This document shows positions 1 to 14,800 of a stretch of 64,000 bases of DNA, piece by piece (position 1 is the first letter of the stretch; each line of letters begins with the position of its first letter). Origin of the DNA: Tethya wilhelma (Eukaryota; Porifera; Demospongiae; Tethyida; Tethyidae); assembly GCA_964030475.1 (NCBI GenBank), contig CAXIPT010000009.1:3648223-3712222 (forward strand), in the 5' to 3' direction. The translations under genes and the position numbers were made by a program. The notes under the pieces are model-generated. The model was not told where the DNA came from. It saw nothing but the letters and a program-made list of their open reading frames with translations, and made no database searches.

Positions 1-9
1 ATTAGAACT

Positions 10-225
10 ACCGTATACCGGCGGGAAATTTTTGCATGGTAGAAATTTTCGTATTTTTGGTATGCCGTTCAAATATACGAAAATTAAAACTGCCATGCGA
101 AAATTTAACTTCTGTATTTACTTTATACGAGCGTGAGCCGCGTATACGAAATTTAAAACTATGAAAATTTCTTCTGGCGTGTTTATACGAAATTTTGCAC
201 CAACGAAAATTTCCCGCTATATATA
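10..225. repeat. MITE family A, copy 1 (~215 bp)
   Basis: Starts ACCGTATACCGGCGGGAAAT and ends GAAAATTTCCCGCTATA, so the ends are inverted repeats. The interior closely matches the copy at 406-616. AT-rich, with repeated CGAAAATT/AATTTTCG words in both orientations. No coding capacity; a non-autonomous DNA transposon is the natural reading. Confidence 0.8.
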
Positions 226-405
226 TATATGAAGCAATATTATGCACATAATTCCTGCACACTGCAGAATATAGACCATCGCAACCACCCATGGCAAGTT
301 AATTATACCACCATTTAACAGCTTTTATCGGTCTGGCAACTCCCCAATTTTTTGGCTACCATTATTTTGAATCCATGATTACATCAATATAATATATATA
401 TATAT

Positions 406-616
406 ACCGTATAGCGGGAAATTTTCGTATGGTGGAAATTTTCGTATATTTCGTATGCGGTTCGAATATACGAAAATTAAAACTGCGAAAATTTAACTTC
501 CGCATTTACTTTATACGAGCGCGCGCCGCGTATACGAAATTTAGAACTACGAAAATTTATCCTGGCGCATTTATACGAAATTTTGCACCAACGAAAATTT
601 CCCGCTATACGGTATA
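406..616. repeat. MITE family A, copy 2 (near-perfect terminal inverted repeats)
   Basis: The left end ACCGTATAGCGGGAAATTTT is mirrored by AAAATTTCCCGCTATACGGT at the right end. The interior matches copy 1. A diverged third member lies at 47290-47503. Short reading frames across it are not genes. Confidence 0.85.
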
Positions 617-1166
617 ATACATCATATGGAATGGTTTGAGGGCATAGCTGATTTTCACAGTATATCACACCTCAGACTCCCATACAAAAGTTGATGATGA
701 CCAATACTCTAAATCAACTTTATGCATGACCCCCACTTGATGTTCCTCATACTTTTAGCTCTCTGTTGGTACACATAAATCCTTTGTACAGCCTGCAGTT
801 GTTGGGCCAGAAAGGAATTAATGCGAATCAATGTGTGTACTGTTTTCTATTAGTTTGAATGGCAGTTGAATGGCAGTCTGGCCTTTGGGATACAATTTCT
901 CAGTTACAATGATGTTAAAATTTTATCAGGATCCTGACAACTAGGCCCTATAGAGCAATGTATGAAGTACTGAAAACAGTGTTTAGTAGCAATCCTGAAC
1001 TTGTGGCCTTTGGGCCAAAAAAGTTTTTGTTCAGGTTGTTTTTGCTTCCAATCGATCCAGTAGGACCAGTACTTAGATCCCTTAATGGTGTGAATATTTT
1101 TAATTAACACCAATAAAGATCATAGAAAATCCAATTTACACATCTAGTACCAGTGTCCTTTTTCAG
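617..1166. other. Gene-free stretch upstream of the NLR gene
   Basis: No convincing exon, repeat or RNA was seen. If the NLR has an N-terminal Death- or CARD-type adaptor exon, as many sponge NLRs do, it is not recognisable here and would lie further upstream, outside the window. Confidence 0.4.
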
Positions 1167-3896
1167 GCCAAATTAACCTCTTCATATGTGATTGTATACA
1201 TGCATGATTGCACATACATGCACTATGCAGAAAAAATAAAGCGTCAAGGAAGTCAAGGTTGTAGTAAAAGATTAACTCTTCATAAGAGACAGTGTAATAC
1301 TCTTAGACTAAATGCTGGACCAGTGAAGAAAAGACAAAAAAAAGATACAAACACATGTATTAAAGACTGTATTTCAACATTAAGATTGTATTACAAACGA
1401 AAAGCAAATGCCACAGATAAGAAATTTCCATACAAATGCCCCAAAAATTATATCAATTTAGCACTCATCCGACGAGATAACCTAACAAAACGCCAAAAAA
1501 GTATCTTAATGAGCTCTAGTATTCATGGTAACATTGACGATATTGTTGATGCAACCAGTAAATCAATGATTACTATAGAAGAAATTGCAATGCCAAATGA
1601 AGATGGTTCCCTACCAACTTTAATACTCATACTGGGAGCACCTGGAGTAGGAAAATCAGTATTGGCTTGGAAACTAGCACATGAATGGGCTAATGGATTT
1701 TTGTTGCAAGACTACTCAATAGTGATTTTACTTTGAGCAAGAGACAGTAAGGTACAAAATGCTACATCATTAGACCATCTTCTTTATTTTATTGAAAATG
1801 TGACACGTGATTCTTTGATCCATGATGTCACAGAAAGTGATGGAAATGGAGTTTTGTTTATTTTTGATGGATATGATGAGTTACCTTCAAACAAACGTGA
1901 ATTTCTTGACAAATTCTTGCGAGGTGAAGTATTACCAGGAGCTACAGTATTAGTCACATCTCGGCCATCAGCTAGTAATCACATTCTTATGCAATGCTCA
2001 GACATATCACAGCACATTGAAATACTTGGTTTCACTAAAGAAAACATTTGGTCTTATGCAGAAACTGCAATGCCTGATCGTAACTTATTGGAGAGCTTTA
2101 ATCGTTATCTTTCTTGCTACCCCCATATTCACAGTGCCATGTACATACCACTTAATTGTGTGTTTGTGATTCAGATGTACAAAGAAAATTGGGATGAAGA
2201 TGAAAACGTTGTTGTGCCAAAAACACTTACTGAGCTTTATACGTCACTTATTCGCAGTCATATGCTTCGTAATGGAGATCTTAAAAAACTGACTGCCATT
2301 GAAAACATTCCTTTGTATGATAAGTTTCTTCAACTTTGTCTCTTTGCTTATGAATCTATTTTAATAAACAAAGTAGTGTTCTCAGATGATGATTTACCCC
2401 CTGGGTTAGAGCTTTTCAGTTTAATGCAAACAGAGCAAGAGCTTTACATTGCTGAAGGTTGCTTAACAACACACAACTTTGTCCACTTGACAGTACAAGA
2501 ATATTTAGCAGCATTTCATGTTTCTAAACAATCTGTAGTATTTCAAAGTAAATTTTTAAAGGATCATATACATAAAGAAAGACTTAATATGGTGATAAGA
2601 TTCATTGCTGGCCTTACAAAGTTACATGCATTCAATGCATCTTCCCTAAGGGAATTAATTTGTCCAGTTGAAGGTGATAAGCGAAAGATTGGTACAGTGA
2701 GTCTTCATATTCTATTTGAGATACAAGAAAGTACTGTAATAGAGCGTACTCTCATTGAAGATATAGTATTTAAACATATAGGATTTCCACATTTGTCTCC
2801 TTATGACTACCATGTACTGGGTTTTTGTATTGCTAATAGCTCTGCAATGTGGGAGTTATTCTTATGGACAGAAATGAGCCAAGAATCGGCAACTATGTTC
2901 TTTCTTGGTAGTCTACACAGGCCTGTTATGAACCAAGACAGCAGGTTCCCACACCATTCAGTGAATAAGGTAGTAAAACGATGTCACAGCGGCTGTACGT
3001 TACTGTATGTGCAAGGATTTTGTAAACTTACAACTTACAGCATGTATGGAAGACAGTCCGTACTAATATTTGAAGCTGACATCTTTAATGTAATCACATC
3101 ATTGTCATTGAGAAAATCAGGACTTGATACTGAAGCATGTGTAGCTTTATCTAAGTGTATAGTACTAAATCTTCAACATCTAAAGCATCTAGACTTAGAC
3201 GGAAACCCAAATTTATTTGCCCAAGGTGGTGAAGAAGAACTTGTTTGTTCCCTTATAAAAACCAACACAATTCAATGCCTCCTTCTGGAATTAACCATGA
3301 TTCACAATGGAAAAGCATTTGCTAATTTACTAGAACATTGTTCTTCATTAACTGTGTTGGACTGTGATGCAAACAGATTAAATGCTTTTGAAGCAAAGCA
3401 AATTCTGCTAGCACTTGAGAAAAATCTAAACATTTGGACTTTAGCTGTTTCTGAAGCTGATTTATCAGGTATTAATTGTGAAATACTTGCACGTGTGCTA
3501 AAGAATGATTGCCATAGTCTAAAAAAGTTGTTTGTTAGTAATTGTAATATAAACTCTGAAGGTGCTGCACAAATTGCCAAAGCATTACATTGTAATAAGT
3601 CATTACATATACTACATATAAATACAAACTGTATTGGATGTTCTGGAGCTAAATCATTTGCTGAAGCACTTAAATACAATCGTACACTTAAAAAGCTCAT
3701 GATCAGTGATCAATCAATGGGTAATGATGGTGTACAGGAACTGATAGAAAGTCTGTCATTCAATGATACCTTGGAAGTTATAGATCTTCCAAATAAATTT
3801 GAAGAGTTTTGGAAAGACTACACTCCTAGAGCCACACTGAAAGTCAACTGGATCTATGGAAATCATTCTTTCTCTATGGTGCACCAAACTGCATGA
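1167..3896 (+). pseudogene. NACHT-LRR (NLR) receptor with one in-frame stop
   Basis: Predicted cytosolic pattern-recognition receptor of the NLR family (NACHT ATPase plus leucine-rich repeats). A frame open from an acceptor-like TTTTTCAG ending at 1166 (or from an ATG near 1200) runs to the stop at 3894-3896 and is broken only by TGA at 1734-1736. Counting from 1188, Walker A GAPGVGKS is at residues ~150-157, Walker B-like LFIFDGYDEL at ~223-232, and the sensor-like LVTSRPSA at ~255-262. A winged-helix/NAD-like middle follows, then ribonuclease-inhibitor-type LRRs from about residue 645 to 880 (units such as CNKSLHILHINTNCIGCSGA). The stop lies between Walker A and Walker B, at a position where NLRs usually carry a charged residue, so a single transition (CGA to TGA) could explain it. 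Nothing else is broken. It could be a recent pseudogene, a null allele or a sequence error. No N-terminal adaptor domain is visible. Confidence 0.85.
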
Positions 3897-4058
3897 GTAT
3901 AGTTCTATAGCCAAATTTTTTACTAGTAGAGCTTGCCTTGTCGACGTCATCATCTATATAGACTTTGAGCCCCACCCACTTTTGTCTATTCTCGTTTCTA
4001 GACCCGAACTTTGGAACTAGACTGATATTCAAGTTCAAAGTTCAGTGATATCACCATC

Positions 4059-7000
4059 ATGTTGTCGAGAAAATTTTTAAGACTAGGAGTGCTCCTAAAT
4101 ACAGAGTCAGTTGTAAGACATTCGTCATCAGTGAGTCATTTGAAGGAAATATGTCGTGAGCAAGTTCAAAATTACCAAATATCTGGTACATTTAAACGAG
4201 ACAAGCTAATTGTAACTGGTGTTAATGGATCAATGATTCAAGCTGAGGGATACGAAAGAAGCCTACTTAATTTTGGTTCAAGTGACTATTATGGCTTAGC
4301 GGTAAGGTTCTGGCTAGGTAAATTATATTTGTTTTATATATTACTATATGACAGAAGTCAAAAAATTGGCTTTTGTGTGATGTACTAAGGTATCACGGGC
4401 CAAGGGAACACCTTCGAGCTGCCTTTTTTTTTCTTCCTCTCAGTTCTCTTTTTCCCTCTTTTCTGCTCGTAGAGGAGATAATTTATTCCTGGACGGCATA
4501 TATTTCCAGACTGGCCACGCTGAACCTGCTAATGCCTGTCTACCCTTGTACCCAACCCCATCAAAAGAAGGGAGAGGGCCTGGTACACACTGTTTGCGCA
4601 TGCTCAATTTTCCCAGTAAACACTGGGAATTCGGATATCTTCGTATACGAAGTCGTTTATCTTTCCGGTTAATTCTCCGCGCGGTAAAAGACTACAATCT
4701 TATTCACCTTTGACCTATAGTAGTGCAATGGTTAGCAGTTGTGACACGGAAACCGTTTACTTGCTCCGTATGATGGTCCACATGGAAAGTAACATTTCCT
4801 GAAAAATTTATGGAAAATTACTGAGAAAACTTAGCGCATGCACGGACAGTGTGTACCAGACCCTCTCCCTTCTTGATGGGAGGGGCCTGGGTACGAGGCT
4901 AATGCCTGTCCTACCTGATATATACTATTGAAGGGTAACTATCAACAAATCTAGTGCACAGATAAGAAATCCCACATACACAGGATAGAGCTTATCCGAG
5001 CTTATTTGATTGCGTGCTGTCCAGAAATTTGTGTCCAGTGTCCGGTTTTTGTTTAATAATAACCTTTCTGAACTCAGTAGTACAAGTAGAGGGCTGAATG
5101 TCTGGTTGGCTACAGAGTGCAAATAAGGGAGCCTGTGGCATTACTTGGGCCTTAGCCAATTCTTTTTTGCAAATTTCTACCCTTGTCTGACAATGCATGT
5201 AAATGTCCGGAATAGCTTGACCAAGGGTCACAATAATGTGAATCTACATGTGTAGGACTATAGGCTGCTATTTGTGGGGTATGTGTGAGAGGTATGTCTG
5301 AAGTATGCACCAGTACTATATCAATATCCCCAGCATTGGCGAACTTGGAGTAAATTGGTGCAGTAAAAAAAACTGTCCAGACATTGATTACTTCCTCTAT
5401 AAAAGTTAATCAATGTCCTGCCTACCCCTTGCAAACTTTGCCCCTCCCCCTCTATATCCTAAATTCCCTAATGAGCATAATTTATTAGATGATGAGCACC
5501 CGTTGGGATGATGTACTGGAGCTCGAAGGATCATTGGAGGTCATTATAATATTGTGCCATAAGTTGTCAAAGGTCCATATATACGGTTAATGAACAAATA
5601 GACTTGCTATATTATTAAATGCTTATCCACTGATAGTAAACATGCACTTAAATGCAAGATTGGTGTACCGTATATAGCCCAAAATATTGGCGGTAATAAA
5701 ATTTGGTGGATTGTCAAAAATTTTAAGATTGGAGGATTTAAAGGCGCAGTCGCACGAAAAGTAATTACGGCGCCATTTTTTTGAATTCCGGGCCCAAAAA
5801 TCAAAAACTCAATCTGATTGGTTGAAATACGTCATTGGAATGTAATTATTTTGCACAGTTAGGGAGAATCGCATATTATTTGTCCACGTGTTTGCAATCT
5901 AGAACCCGTAGATTTTGCGCTGAAAACTGGTACAGTTATAGGGAAAAAAGTAGCTGGGTAAGCTAACAAACTAGCGAAGAGTAAAACTAGAGCTTTTCAT
6001 GAGCATTGGCTGTATTTGAAGAGCGTGGTCTATATTCTGCGCGCAGGAATTAAGTGCACAATACGGCTTCATTACGTCACGTAAGTTTACTTCCGTGCGA
6101 CTGCGCCTTTAATATTGGCAGTTCTTACCAAAATCGCCAATCCGCCGATATTAAAATCCACCAAATTTTTGTGCTATACGGTATAATAAAATTAATGTGC
6201 CAGTATATCCAGATCCCAAGAACACATACCTATCAACTGTTGCTAAAGAAGAGCAGTCACATGATTACAGCTATAACATCTGGTTATAGAGTTGGAGAAG
6301 CCTATATTTACTGAGTGTCTAATAATTATATCAAAGTTCCTCACAGTGAGTAACAGTGAGTGGAAAAGCACATGCATGATTTGTGTCTGAGTTAACATGT
6401 AGATAAGGCTATAGCAAATACTAATTAATTATGTGGTTCTATTATAGGCTATAATTGCCGAGCGCCTTAGCGCGAGGCAGTGTGATCCTGCAGGGCCAAA
6501 AATTGTGGCCAATTGTGAGTCATAATACCAGATGAAAACGTGGCCAATTTGGCTAAATTGTTCCGGTTATGCATTTGAATTTGATGACCTTTACCAATCA
6601 ATGTCATTGAACACGTGCATGCAAGCGCCCACACTACTCTCTAGCTCTATGACGGAACACAGCCACTGGAGTGCTCAGCTGGTTGCCATACTTGAATCCT
6701 CTAGCTAACGCTAGAAGAGGTGAGAGTTACTAGCTTGCTTGCTACCACTGCGTGTGACTCTTGCAAAATGATTCTTATACCTGCATGCATAATACTGAGC
6801 AATCAGATCAGTGATTCTAGATATAGCTTAGCATGCACTTGCTGCTAACAATACTGCTTTTGTGATTCAAGGAATACCTATATCTGCGCGAGGCAATTTC
6901 CCTGCACTCAGTGTACTTCTAGTATAAATTTTAAGCCTTTTCGGTTATCGATTTCTATATTATAGCAAAGGAAAGTTTTGACAGTATACTGCTGTCTGAA

Positions 7001-10000
7001 TACAAATTGAATTTATATCAAGTGGAGGATATATACTTTCCCTTTACCTATAGTGTTGGCCAAAAATTAATTCTTCTAGGCGATAAGAATGTTTGGTATA
7101 AGTGATTAGTTATTTATAATTATTGTTCACTGCCATTATAATATTATGATAAATCTTGTATCCCAAAATTAACCTGGCTATATGCACTTGATCATTAATC
7201 ACTACTGTACAGCTCCATCCTAAGGTTATGGCAGCAGCAAAGAATGTATTTGATAGATTTGGTCTTGGACTTTGTTCTCCTCGGAATGCAACAGGGACTC
7301 AGGTAATCACCGGTACATCTTCATGACTGTAAAATAATAATAATTTCCAATATATTATATATACATGCATATAAAATATTATATATATAAAATTGTTCTT
7401 ACAATGCATACCATGCAGGATGTTCATAAGCAGCTGGAATTGAAATTGGCTCAGTTTCATGATCGTGATGAAGCCATCCTTTATCCAACTTGCTATCATG
7501 CAAACATCGGATTATTCAATGCATTATTTAATCGAAATGATGTTGTGTTCAGTGATGAACTAAATCATGCAAGCATTATCAATGGTCTTCAGCTCAGCAA
7601 ATGTCAAAAAGTTACGTACCGCCACAAAGGTAAATACTAAATTATTTCTTATAGCCAGATCATTATAGATATTTAGGTACTACATAATTATTATACAGTG
7701 CATGCATGCATAATCAGTCTACAGTATTTATATGTGTGTATAGTATTTCCACACCTCTATCCAAACTTAATTTTCGTTCAAGTTTTCTATTCTTTGTTGC
7801 AGCATGTGCCTAGTTTTTTTTACAGTTATTGTAGTTATTTTGTTGTCTTTTTTTATAGATATTTTACACCTTGAGTCTCTTTTAAAACAAGTGGATAGTG
7901 CTCGATTGAAAGTCATTGTAACAGACGGTGTTTTTAGTTTACTTGGAACCAGTGCTCCTTTAAGGTACTATAGTGTACTGTAAACTTGTATTATTAATAG
8001 TACCGTGATTAATTACCAACTACAGTAAAAAAAAGTTGTGTTATGTACAAGTCAGTTCTGCAATTGAGGTCAAGCATTACTGCATCGAGACTTTATTAAG
8101 CCTCGGCGCAAGCATAGCACATGCAGAGGATTACGGTAGTCGTTTTGTCTGTCTGTCTGTCTGTCTGTTCCATCGAAATCTCAAGAAAGGCAACTCTAGC
8201 AACAAATTTGATGGTACTTACGTTCATAAATCTGAATGATCTTGTAGATATATATTTTTTGCTTTCCAAAACACTGTGGTTCCTGAGATTTGAGGCTTTT
8301 GTGCTTCTTTTGAGCGCTTAGCTTCGAGACCATGCCTATTAATCTGGTGTGCATTTTCTAGAATCAGATACTGTTCTGTTGGTGCTGTATCCAGGAGTAC
8401 TCGAGTTAGTCTGCTTGCTATGTAAGCATATAGATGTATTAGCATGCATGTATAAATTTTTCAGTGTGGCCAGCTAGCTATATAGCTGCATGCATGGCTA
8501 CTGATTATTCACTGGGAGTTCAGCTATAGACCTTTGATAGCCTATAGCTGTTTGCCAACACTGACTCGGCTGCATGAGCATTCAATTGCATCATGAATTA
8601 ATATCTACAAGTAGTAAAAATTTCGAAAAAATAAGTAGTGTAGGAATGGGCAGTGCGGTAAAAAGCATTGGAACAAGGCATGTCTCAATTTCGGCACATG
8701 ACTACTTCATTTTTGTTCTTGATCCCTAATATGGATCCTCAGTGTCATAAATGCAAAGATTTGTACTACTATATATTATACCATATAGCTTAATATGTTG
8801 CATTGGTTATCAGTTGGCTAAGCAGTGGAGTAAACCATAACAAGATAGGCAATATAAACTAGACTGCCGACCAAGAGTTGGGCATAAAAAATGAAGTAGT
8901 CATGTGCCGAAATTGAGACATGCCTTGTTCCAATGCTTTTTACCGCACTGCCCATTCCTACACTNTCCAATGTTTTTTTCACTTGTTTGTTCTCATTTTT
9001 TCATAATTCTACATCACAGTTAAGTTCGTGTGTATATGGTAGTTACTTGTACACTATCAGCATGGATATTTATAGCTTATGTTATAATCTACAATATCAG
9101 CAATGTCAGCAATGTCAGTGAAGCAGCTGCTCATCTTCTTATAATGACAACTATGTAACAAAGTAGTCTATTCACCTCCTGAATATTCAAGGCTGAAAGG
9201 TACCGGTAACTGGTTACAGAGACTTCAGCACAACCAGAAATCTTCAGGTAAAACGGGCAGGCAGCGAATATTCGGATTCCAAATAACGCACACTTGTCTA
9301 ACTGGAAAGGGTCGTCACTTTGATTTCCAAAGTAGCTAATGAATTTATTAATGAGTAGAGAAATGAATGGCTGCCATACGGAGAAGGCACTTTTCGTCTT
9401 GTATCTAGCGACTCAGCTAGAGAAACGAATAACCGATGCAAAAAGCGACTGAAGACAAAGATACCAAGTTTATTCGTTCAAGAATCAGCTTCTGAAAGTG
9501 AGCGGTCTCTGAGAAAAGGCTTGCCAACATAAAAGAATAAGAAGAAGAAGAAGATGGAGAAAATTGGAGGTTTGGCATATTTTTGTTTGGTACTTTAGCG
9601 ATGGTTTTAGGCCATGTTTTTAGGCTTGTTAGAAAGAGAAAGAGCTAAATAGTAGCTTAAGAAGCCTTTTAGTGCCAAGCGCTCAGTTTTTGCAGAGTTA
9701 TTCGCGTGAATATTTGTATTGCGCTAATGGGGCACCCGTGCCATTCCTATGTACCCAGTACTACCGTACTGGGAATATAGCACATTTATGAGTTATTAAA
9801 AATAAGGGTATATACCCCAGAATAATAAAAAATGAATTACTAAAGAAGCTATAGCCCATCATTGTCATGGCTCAGCAATTCAGTGATGCTCTCTGTATCT
9901 ACTCAGAGTCAAATCACTCTGGACCATTTTCTTAGTCAATCCTAGCTTGGTCTTGTGATGCACATATGTATACCATTTAATCAACTTTAACACAATTCCT

Positions 10001-11787
10001 ACATATATAATCCTGATGAACCTAGCTCCCACCAGAGGCCAACCTCTGAATAAAGGCCAAAAACCTCACTCCCCATAGTGGCCTTTATTCAGAGGTATAG
10101 CATGCATTGCCAAGGGAAAATAATGGGGAAATAATTACATGTATATAGGGACAGCTGCAATATTTTCTATATAGGTAAATTTCATAACTGGCAATAACAC
10201 TTTAGTTACTATCTTCTTAAACAATGCTTTTTGGATGATAATTATAAGTATTTTGATTTTATCGCACTATAAATTTATATGTACTACACGTGCTACATAA
10301 TGACGCAATTAGAACGCGAAAAGGTCACTTTTGCCTTTTTGAAAGAGCAAAACCTTCATAAGTGCAAATCTGACACTGAATATGCAAAATACGCTACAGA
10401 TACTTGCTGAAAATAATCAGGAAAATAATGATGAGATCTAGCTGCATAGGATTCGAACCCAGGTCTTTAAACTCTGCAGGTCAAATGCTCCTACCACTGA
10501 GCTACTAGTCTAAGAGCTCATGGCATTGGAGCAAAGAATACACTACTATTCATAGACAATATAGTTTTTTGTTTTTTGTTTGTTATTTTTTATAAACTAA
10601 TGCCAAGGATTAGTTGATGCACTATATAAGCATGCTTTTTGGACAGAGTCTAGTGTATGTACAATGAGTTTTGCTCACTATGCTTCCTGCTGGTATAAGA
10701 ATTAAATTTACAAGTAGTAAAAATTTCAAAAAAAAAATAAGCAGTGTAGGAATAGGCAGTGCTATAAAGTATTGGAACAAGGAATGGTCTTAATTTTGGC
10801 ACATGACTATACTTCGTATTCATTTTTGATCCCTCATAGCTATAATTATAAATTTGTTGTAAATGGTTCAAAGAATTGCTAGCTAATGCGCATGCGCATT
10901 AAATGCCACGTGGATAAATAATGACCTTTGAACTCTTTCCTACAAGAAGATGGTTACATTGAAGTACATGAATTTATACTCTATAAGGCAGCTTTCTATT
11001 TTTTGTTTAGGCTTATTTTTGATAAAAACGAGTATCAAGGAATGTAATACCTAGTGCTGTCAAAGTTGGCTCAACACATTCCGGTTCTCTGGAAATGCTT
11101 TTCAAGTAAGTCAGTCAGAAAGTACGTACATTAACAGAACAAAAATAGCACTCTTGTGGCTTCCCATTAGCTCTCTGTACGAGTGCTTAAGAAGGTTTCT
11201 GCATGTGGGTTTTAGGCCTTGCATGCAATTGGTAATCTGTCAGTGAGAGCCTCTGATCAAGTTTGAAGGCTTAATTTTGTTTTGCTAGTTTTTTATGATC
11301 ATAAACATTAATTTTTTATTGTGTCTATAGGACATTCGGCCCATTCCTACTACGTACTACTGTACGTATGATACTGAATCACAAGATGCTTACTGTTAGA
11401 AAAGTATAGCTGCATCATTGTACAATGCAAACTAGGAGAGTATATAGCAAGCGAACTTGCGGTTGCATCACTTTCAGTGACCCTCATTACACACACACAC
11501 ACACACAATTAACTTTGCCTATTTCATGATTATGCATGATAGTAGTACATTGGCAACTTATACTTTTTCATATTTTGCAATAGAGACATTTGTTTGCTTG
11601 CTGAGAAGTACAACTCTTTAGTTGTCGTCGATGAAAGTCATGCAACAGGGGTCACAGGAGACAAAGGAAGGTATACATGTAGTGCAGTACTGCATGATTT
11701 CCCATATATTGCATTTATTAACCCTTGGCACGTGCATATAGCACATGTATGCCAAGGATTATGGTAGTCGTTTTGTCTGTCCGTCTG

Positions 11788-11822
<35 letters not shown>

Positions 11823-14800
11823 GTCTATTACCACTAAATATTCTCAAGAATGAAAGCTCGTGCAACAAATTAAAGATATGTATTATAACCTCCATAAATC
11901 AGTGATATCTTGAAAAATATGTTTTTGATGGTGCGAATTAATTGCTGTACTTGCTGATCGAGATCCGAGGCTTTTGTACTTTTCTAAGGCACGAGACCGC
12001 ATGCACCTACTATTACACCCAATATAGACCATGTCTATACTGTGCATTATTTAGATATATTTGAAGGCTCAGTTGTACTCTGCTTTTTAGTCTATATGCA
12101 GCATTGCTTGGCCAGAGCAGGGAACAAGGAGTTGAATTGCACATATAACCCCGTTTACATGCAGCGCTCAAGCCAGCTTTAATCCGGATCAGAGCCAAGT
12201 GGCTTGGATCCAGATTGAAGCCACTTCATCCAATCCACATCTGACACGTGCATTGAAGCCGGATTGAATCCAGTTTCCAAACTGGTTCACGTGTAAACAG
12301 TCCAAACTGGATTGGAAGTGGATTACAGCTAGCTAGTCATATATACTTAGCAATGCTAGTTAGTTAGCTGTAGAGAAAAACATCATTTTTCGTGTTCTTG
12401 AGTTGGAGCCTCAATTCAGGTAAAAATTACATCACTATAGAGTTTCAGCCTGAGGCTACAAACTTTTACATCATCCGCTAACTATCTCTAGCTATCTCTG
12501 ATTCACTTCTGAATTCGCTTTGGACTGTATACATATGAACCGGTTCATCTCAATCCAGATTCAAACCAGTTTCAATCCACCACCAAATGTGGAATAGGCC
12601 AATGTGCATTGAATGCACATTAGAGGGTGTTTACACTCAATTCACGTTCAGTTAATGTACATTAGAGGATGCATGTAAATGAGGCTTATTTGTACTTAAG
12701 TTGGACGATTGGGTCATGCTGCTCTCAAGAATTACTTTTAGATCCTGTTGCTAAGTGGTTGCTATGTGCATGGTTTATTCACGTTACAGTTATACATTGC
12801 TGTGCATGAGGCATGCATGTAGCTACTAATTATACCTATTATAGTTGACAAAGTATTGGTAAAGTACGTATTTTGGTAAAAGCTAGGTCACACTTAAACT
12901 TCTTACAGAAAGCTACACCTACTTGAAACGTATACCTTATCATATGTTGCTTCTAACTTTCTATACAGGGGGACAGAAGAGTATTTTGAAGTACAAGGAC
13001 AAGCTGATATCATAACATCAACGCTTGGAAAGGCTATTGGGGTGGGCCATGGAGGATATACAACAGGGCCATCGGTAGTCATTGATCTATTGAGACAGAC
13101 CTCGAAGTCATTTCGTTACACAAACACGCTTCCTCCTTCTACTGCTGCTGCTGGATGTGCTGTAAGACTTAGTGATATATAAAAATAACAAAAAAAAAAT
13201 ACAAATTAATACATTGCATTCAGACGATCTAATCTAGCCAAACAAAATTAAATCTTCAAAGGTGCTCAGAGGCTCTTACTGAAAGCTAGATTACCAATTG
13301 CATGCATGGCCTAAAACTCACAAAAACTTTCCTTAGCACTCGTAGTGAGCGCTATTGGGAAGCCACCATAGTGCCATTTTTGTTCTCTAGATGGAACTTG
13401 GACCTGATACGATCGTGGTTCTTGTGATCATCCTGCTATTCTCCCAGGTACTTGACCATTGGGCGTGTCTACCCAGACTGATGTGTCCAGTGGAAACTCT
13501 GGAAGAGGTCGTACTGTATGTCTCTTGTTGTAATCTTTCTTCTGCTTCTCTTTCTGTTGCTTATTGGCCTCTCTAAAGCTTTTCAGGTATGGCCATTGAG
13601 GAATGAACATTTTCTGTAGTTGAGGAATATCTATGCGAAGTTTCCTACTCATCAGGAGTTCTGTTGGGCTGAGGCCATAAGCTGGTAGTGTTGTAGCTCT
13701 ATAGCTCAACATTGCCTTGTAGGGATCAGGAGAATTTGCAAGCAACACGTTAACCGTCTTCACGGTTCTCTTGGCTAGTCCATTGGACTGCATGTGGGTG
13801 GTAAGGACTCACTGCTGGTGACATGTTTACCATAATCTTCAGCAAACTCTTTCATTTCTCTCATATTGTGAACCATTGTCGCCTACCATCTACATGTATA
13901 TTTCTGGCTGCACAGTTTGTCCTATAATTATAGTATCCTTTTAAAACTATAAGTTTCAAGACTCATAGAAAAACCCAGTGCATGCAAGTAAACAAAAAGT
14001 GAATACATATAAAGCATCCAACTTTGGATGATTAAATTAACTTACTGGTAAAAACATCCAAAAAGTGAAGGTATATATATAACATCCGACATTGGATGAT
14101 TATTGAAGCTGGTAAAATCAATCCAAAAATTAAACATCATGCAGAATTAAGCATCCAACTTTGGATGGTTATTGGGGTGATTATACTTTAACTGGTAAAA
14201 TCAATCCAAAAAGTGATATGATAATTATCCAGCTATGGGTGATTACTTTTATTAACTGGTAAAATCAATCCAAAAAGTGAACATCCAACTTTGGATGCTA
14301 ATTTTAATACATCCAAATGTGGAAGGTCAAATGCTTCCAAAAGTGGATGACAATAGGTAACACCGGTCACTATAGAGAAAAACCTGCATAATAATCATCC
14401 AAACTCTGGATGATATTGGTTGTTAGATAATCATCCAATAATGGATCATTCTATATGGAAACTTTCATCCATTTTTGGAACAGGAACATGCCTCCTATAC
14501 AACTGAACACTGTCAGCTATTGATGTACTGTATGGTTAGAAATTTCGAGGATTATAAATTTTACTGTTTTATAGTGGATCAATCGCCAGCAATTGACAAA
14601 AATTTTAACCCCCAAAAATTTGGCATTATATGGGGTGGGGTACGTTGCTCGATCCTCAAAAATAAATAAAATTACAAACAGTTTTGTCTTTGTCTTCCCA
14701 AACACTTGTGTTACTCCTCGAAAATTTCTAACTATACAGTGTTACAGTAGTTCAAAGTTATTTCACAGATATCGTATATACTGCCTGTAAAAATAAGACT

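Noticed and set aside
4373..4672. A 99-codon frame after GCAT exon 1
   Set aside because: It runs into the arm of an AGGC-family MITE and lies in an intron.
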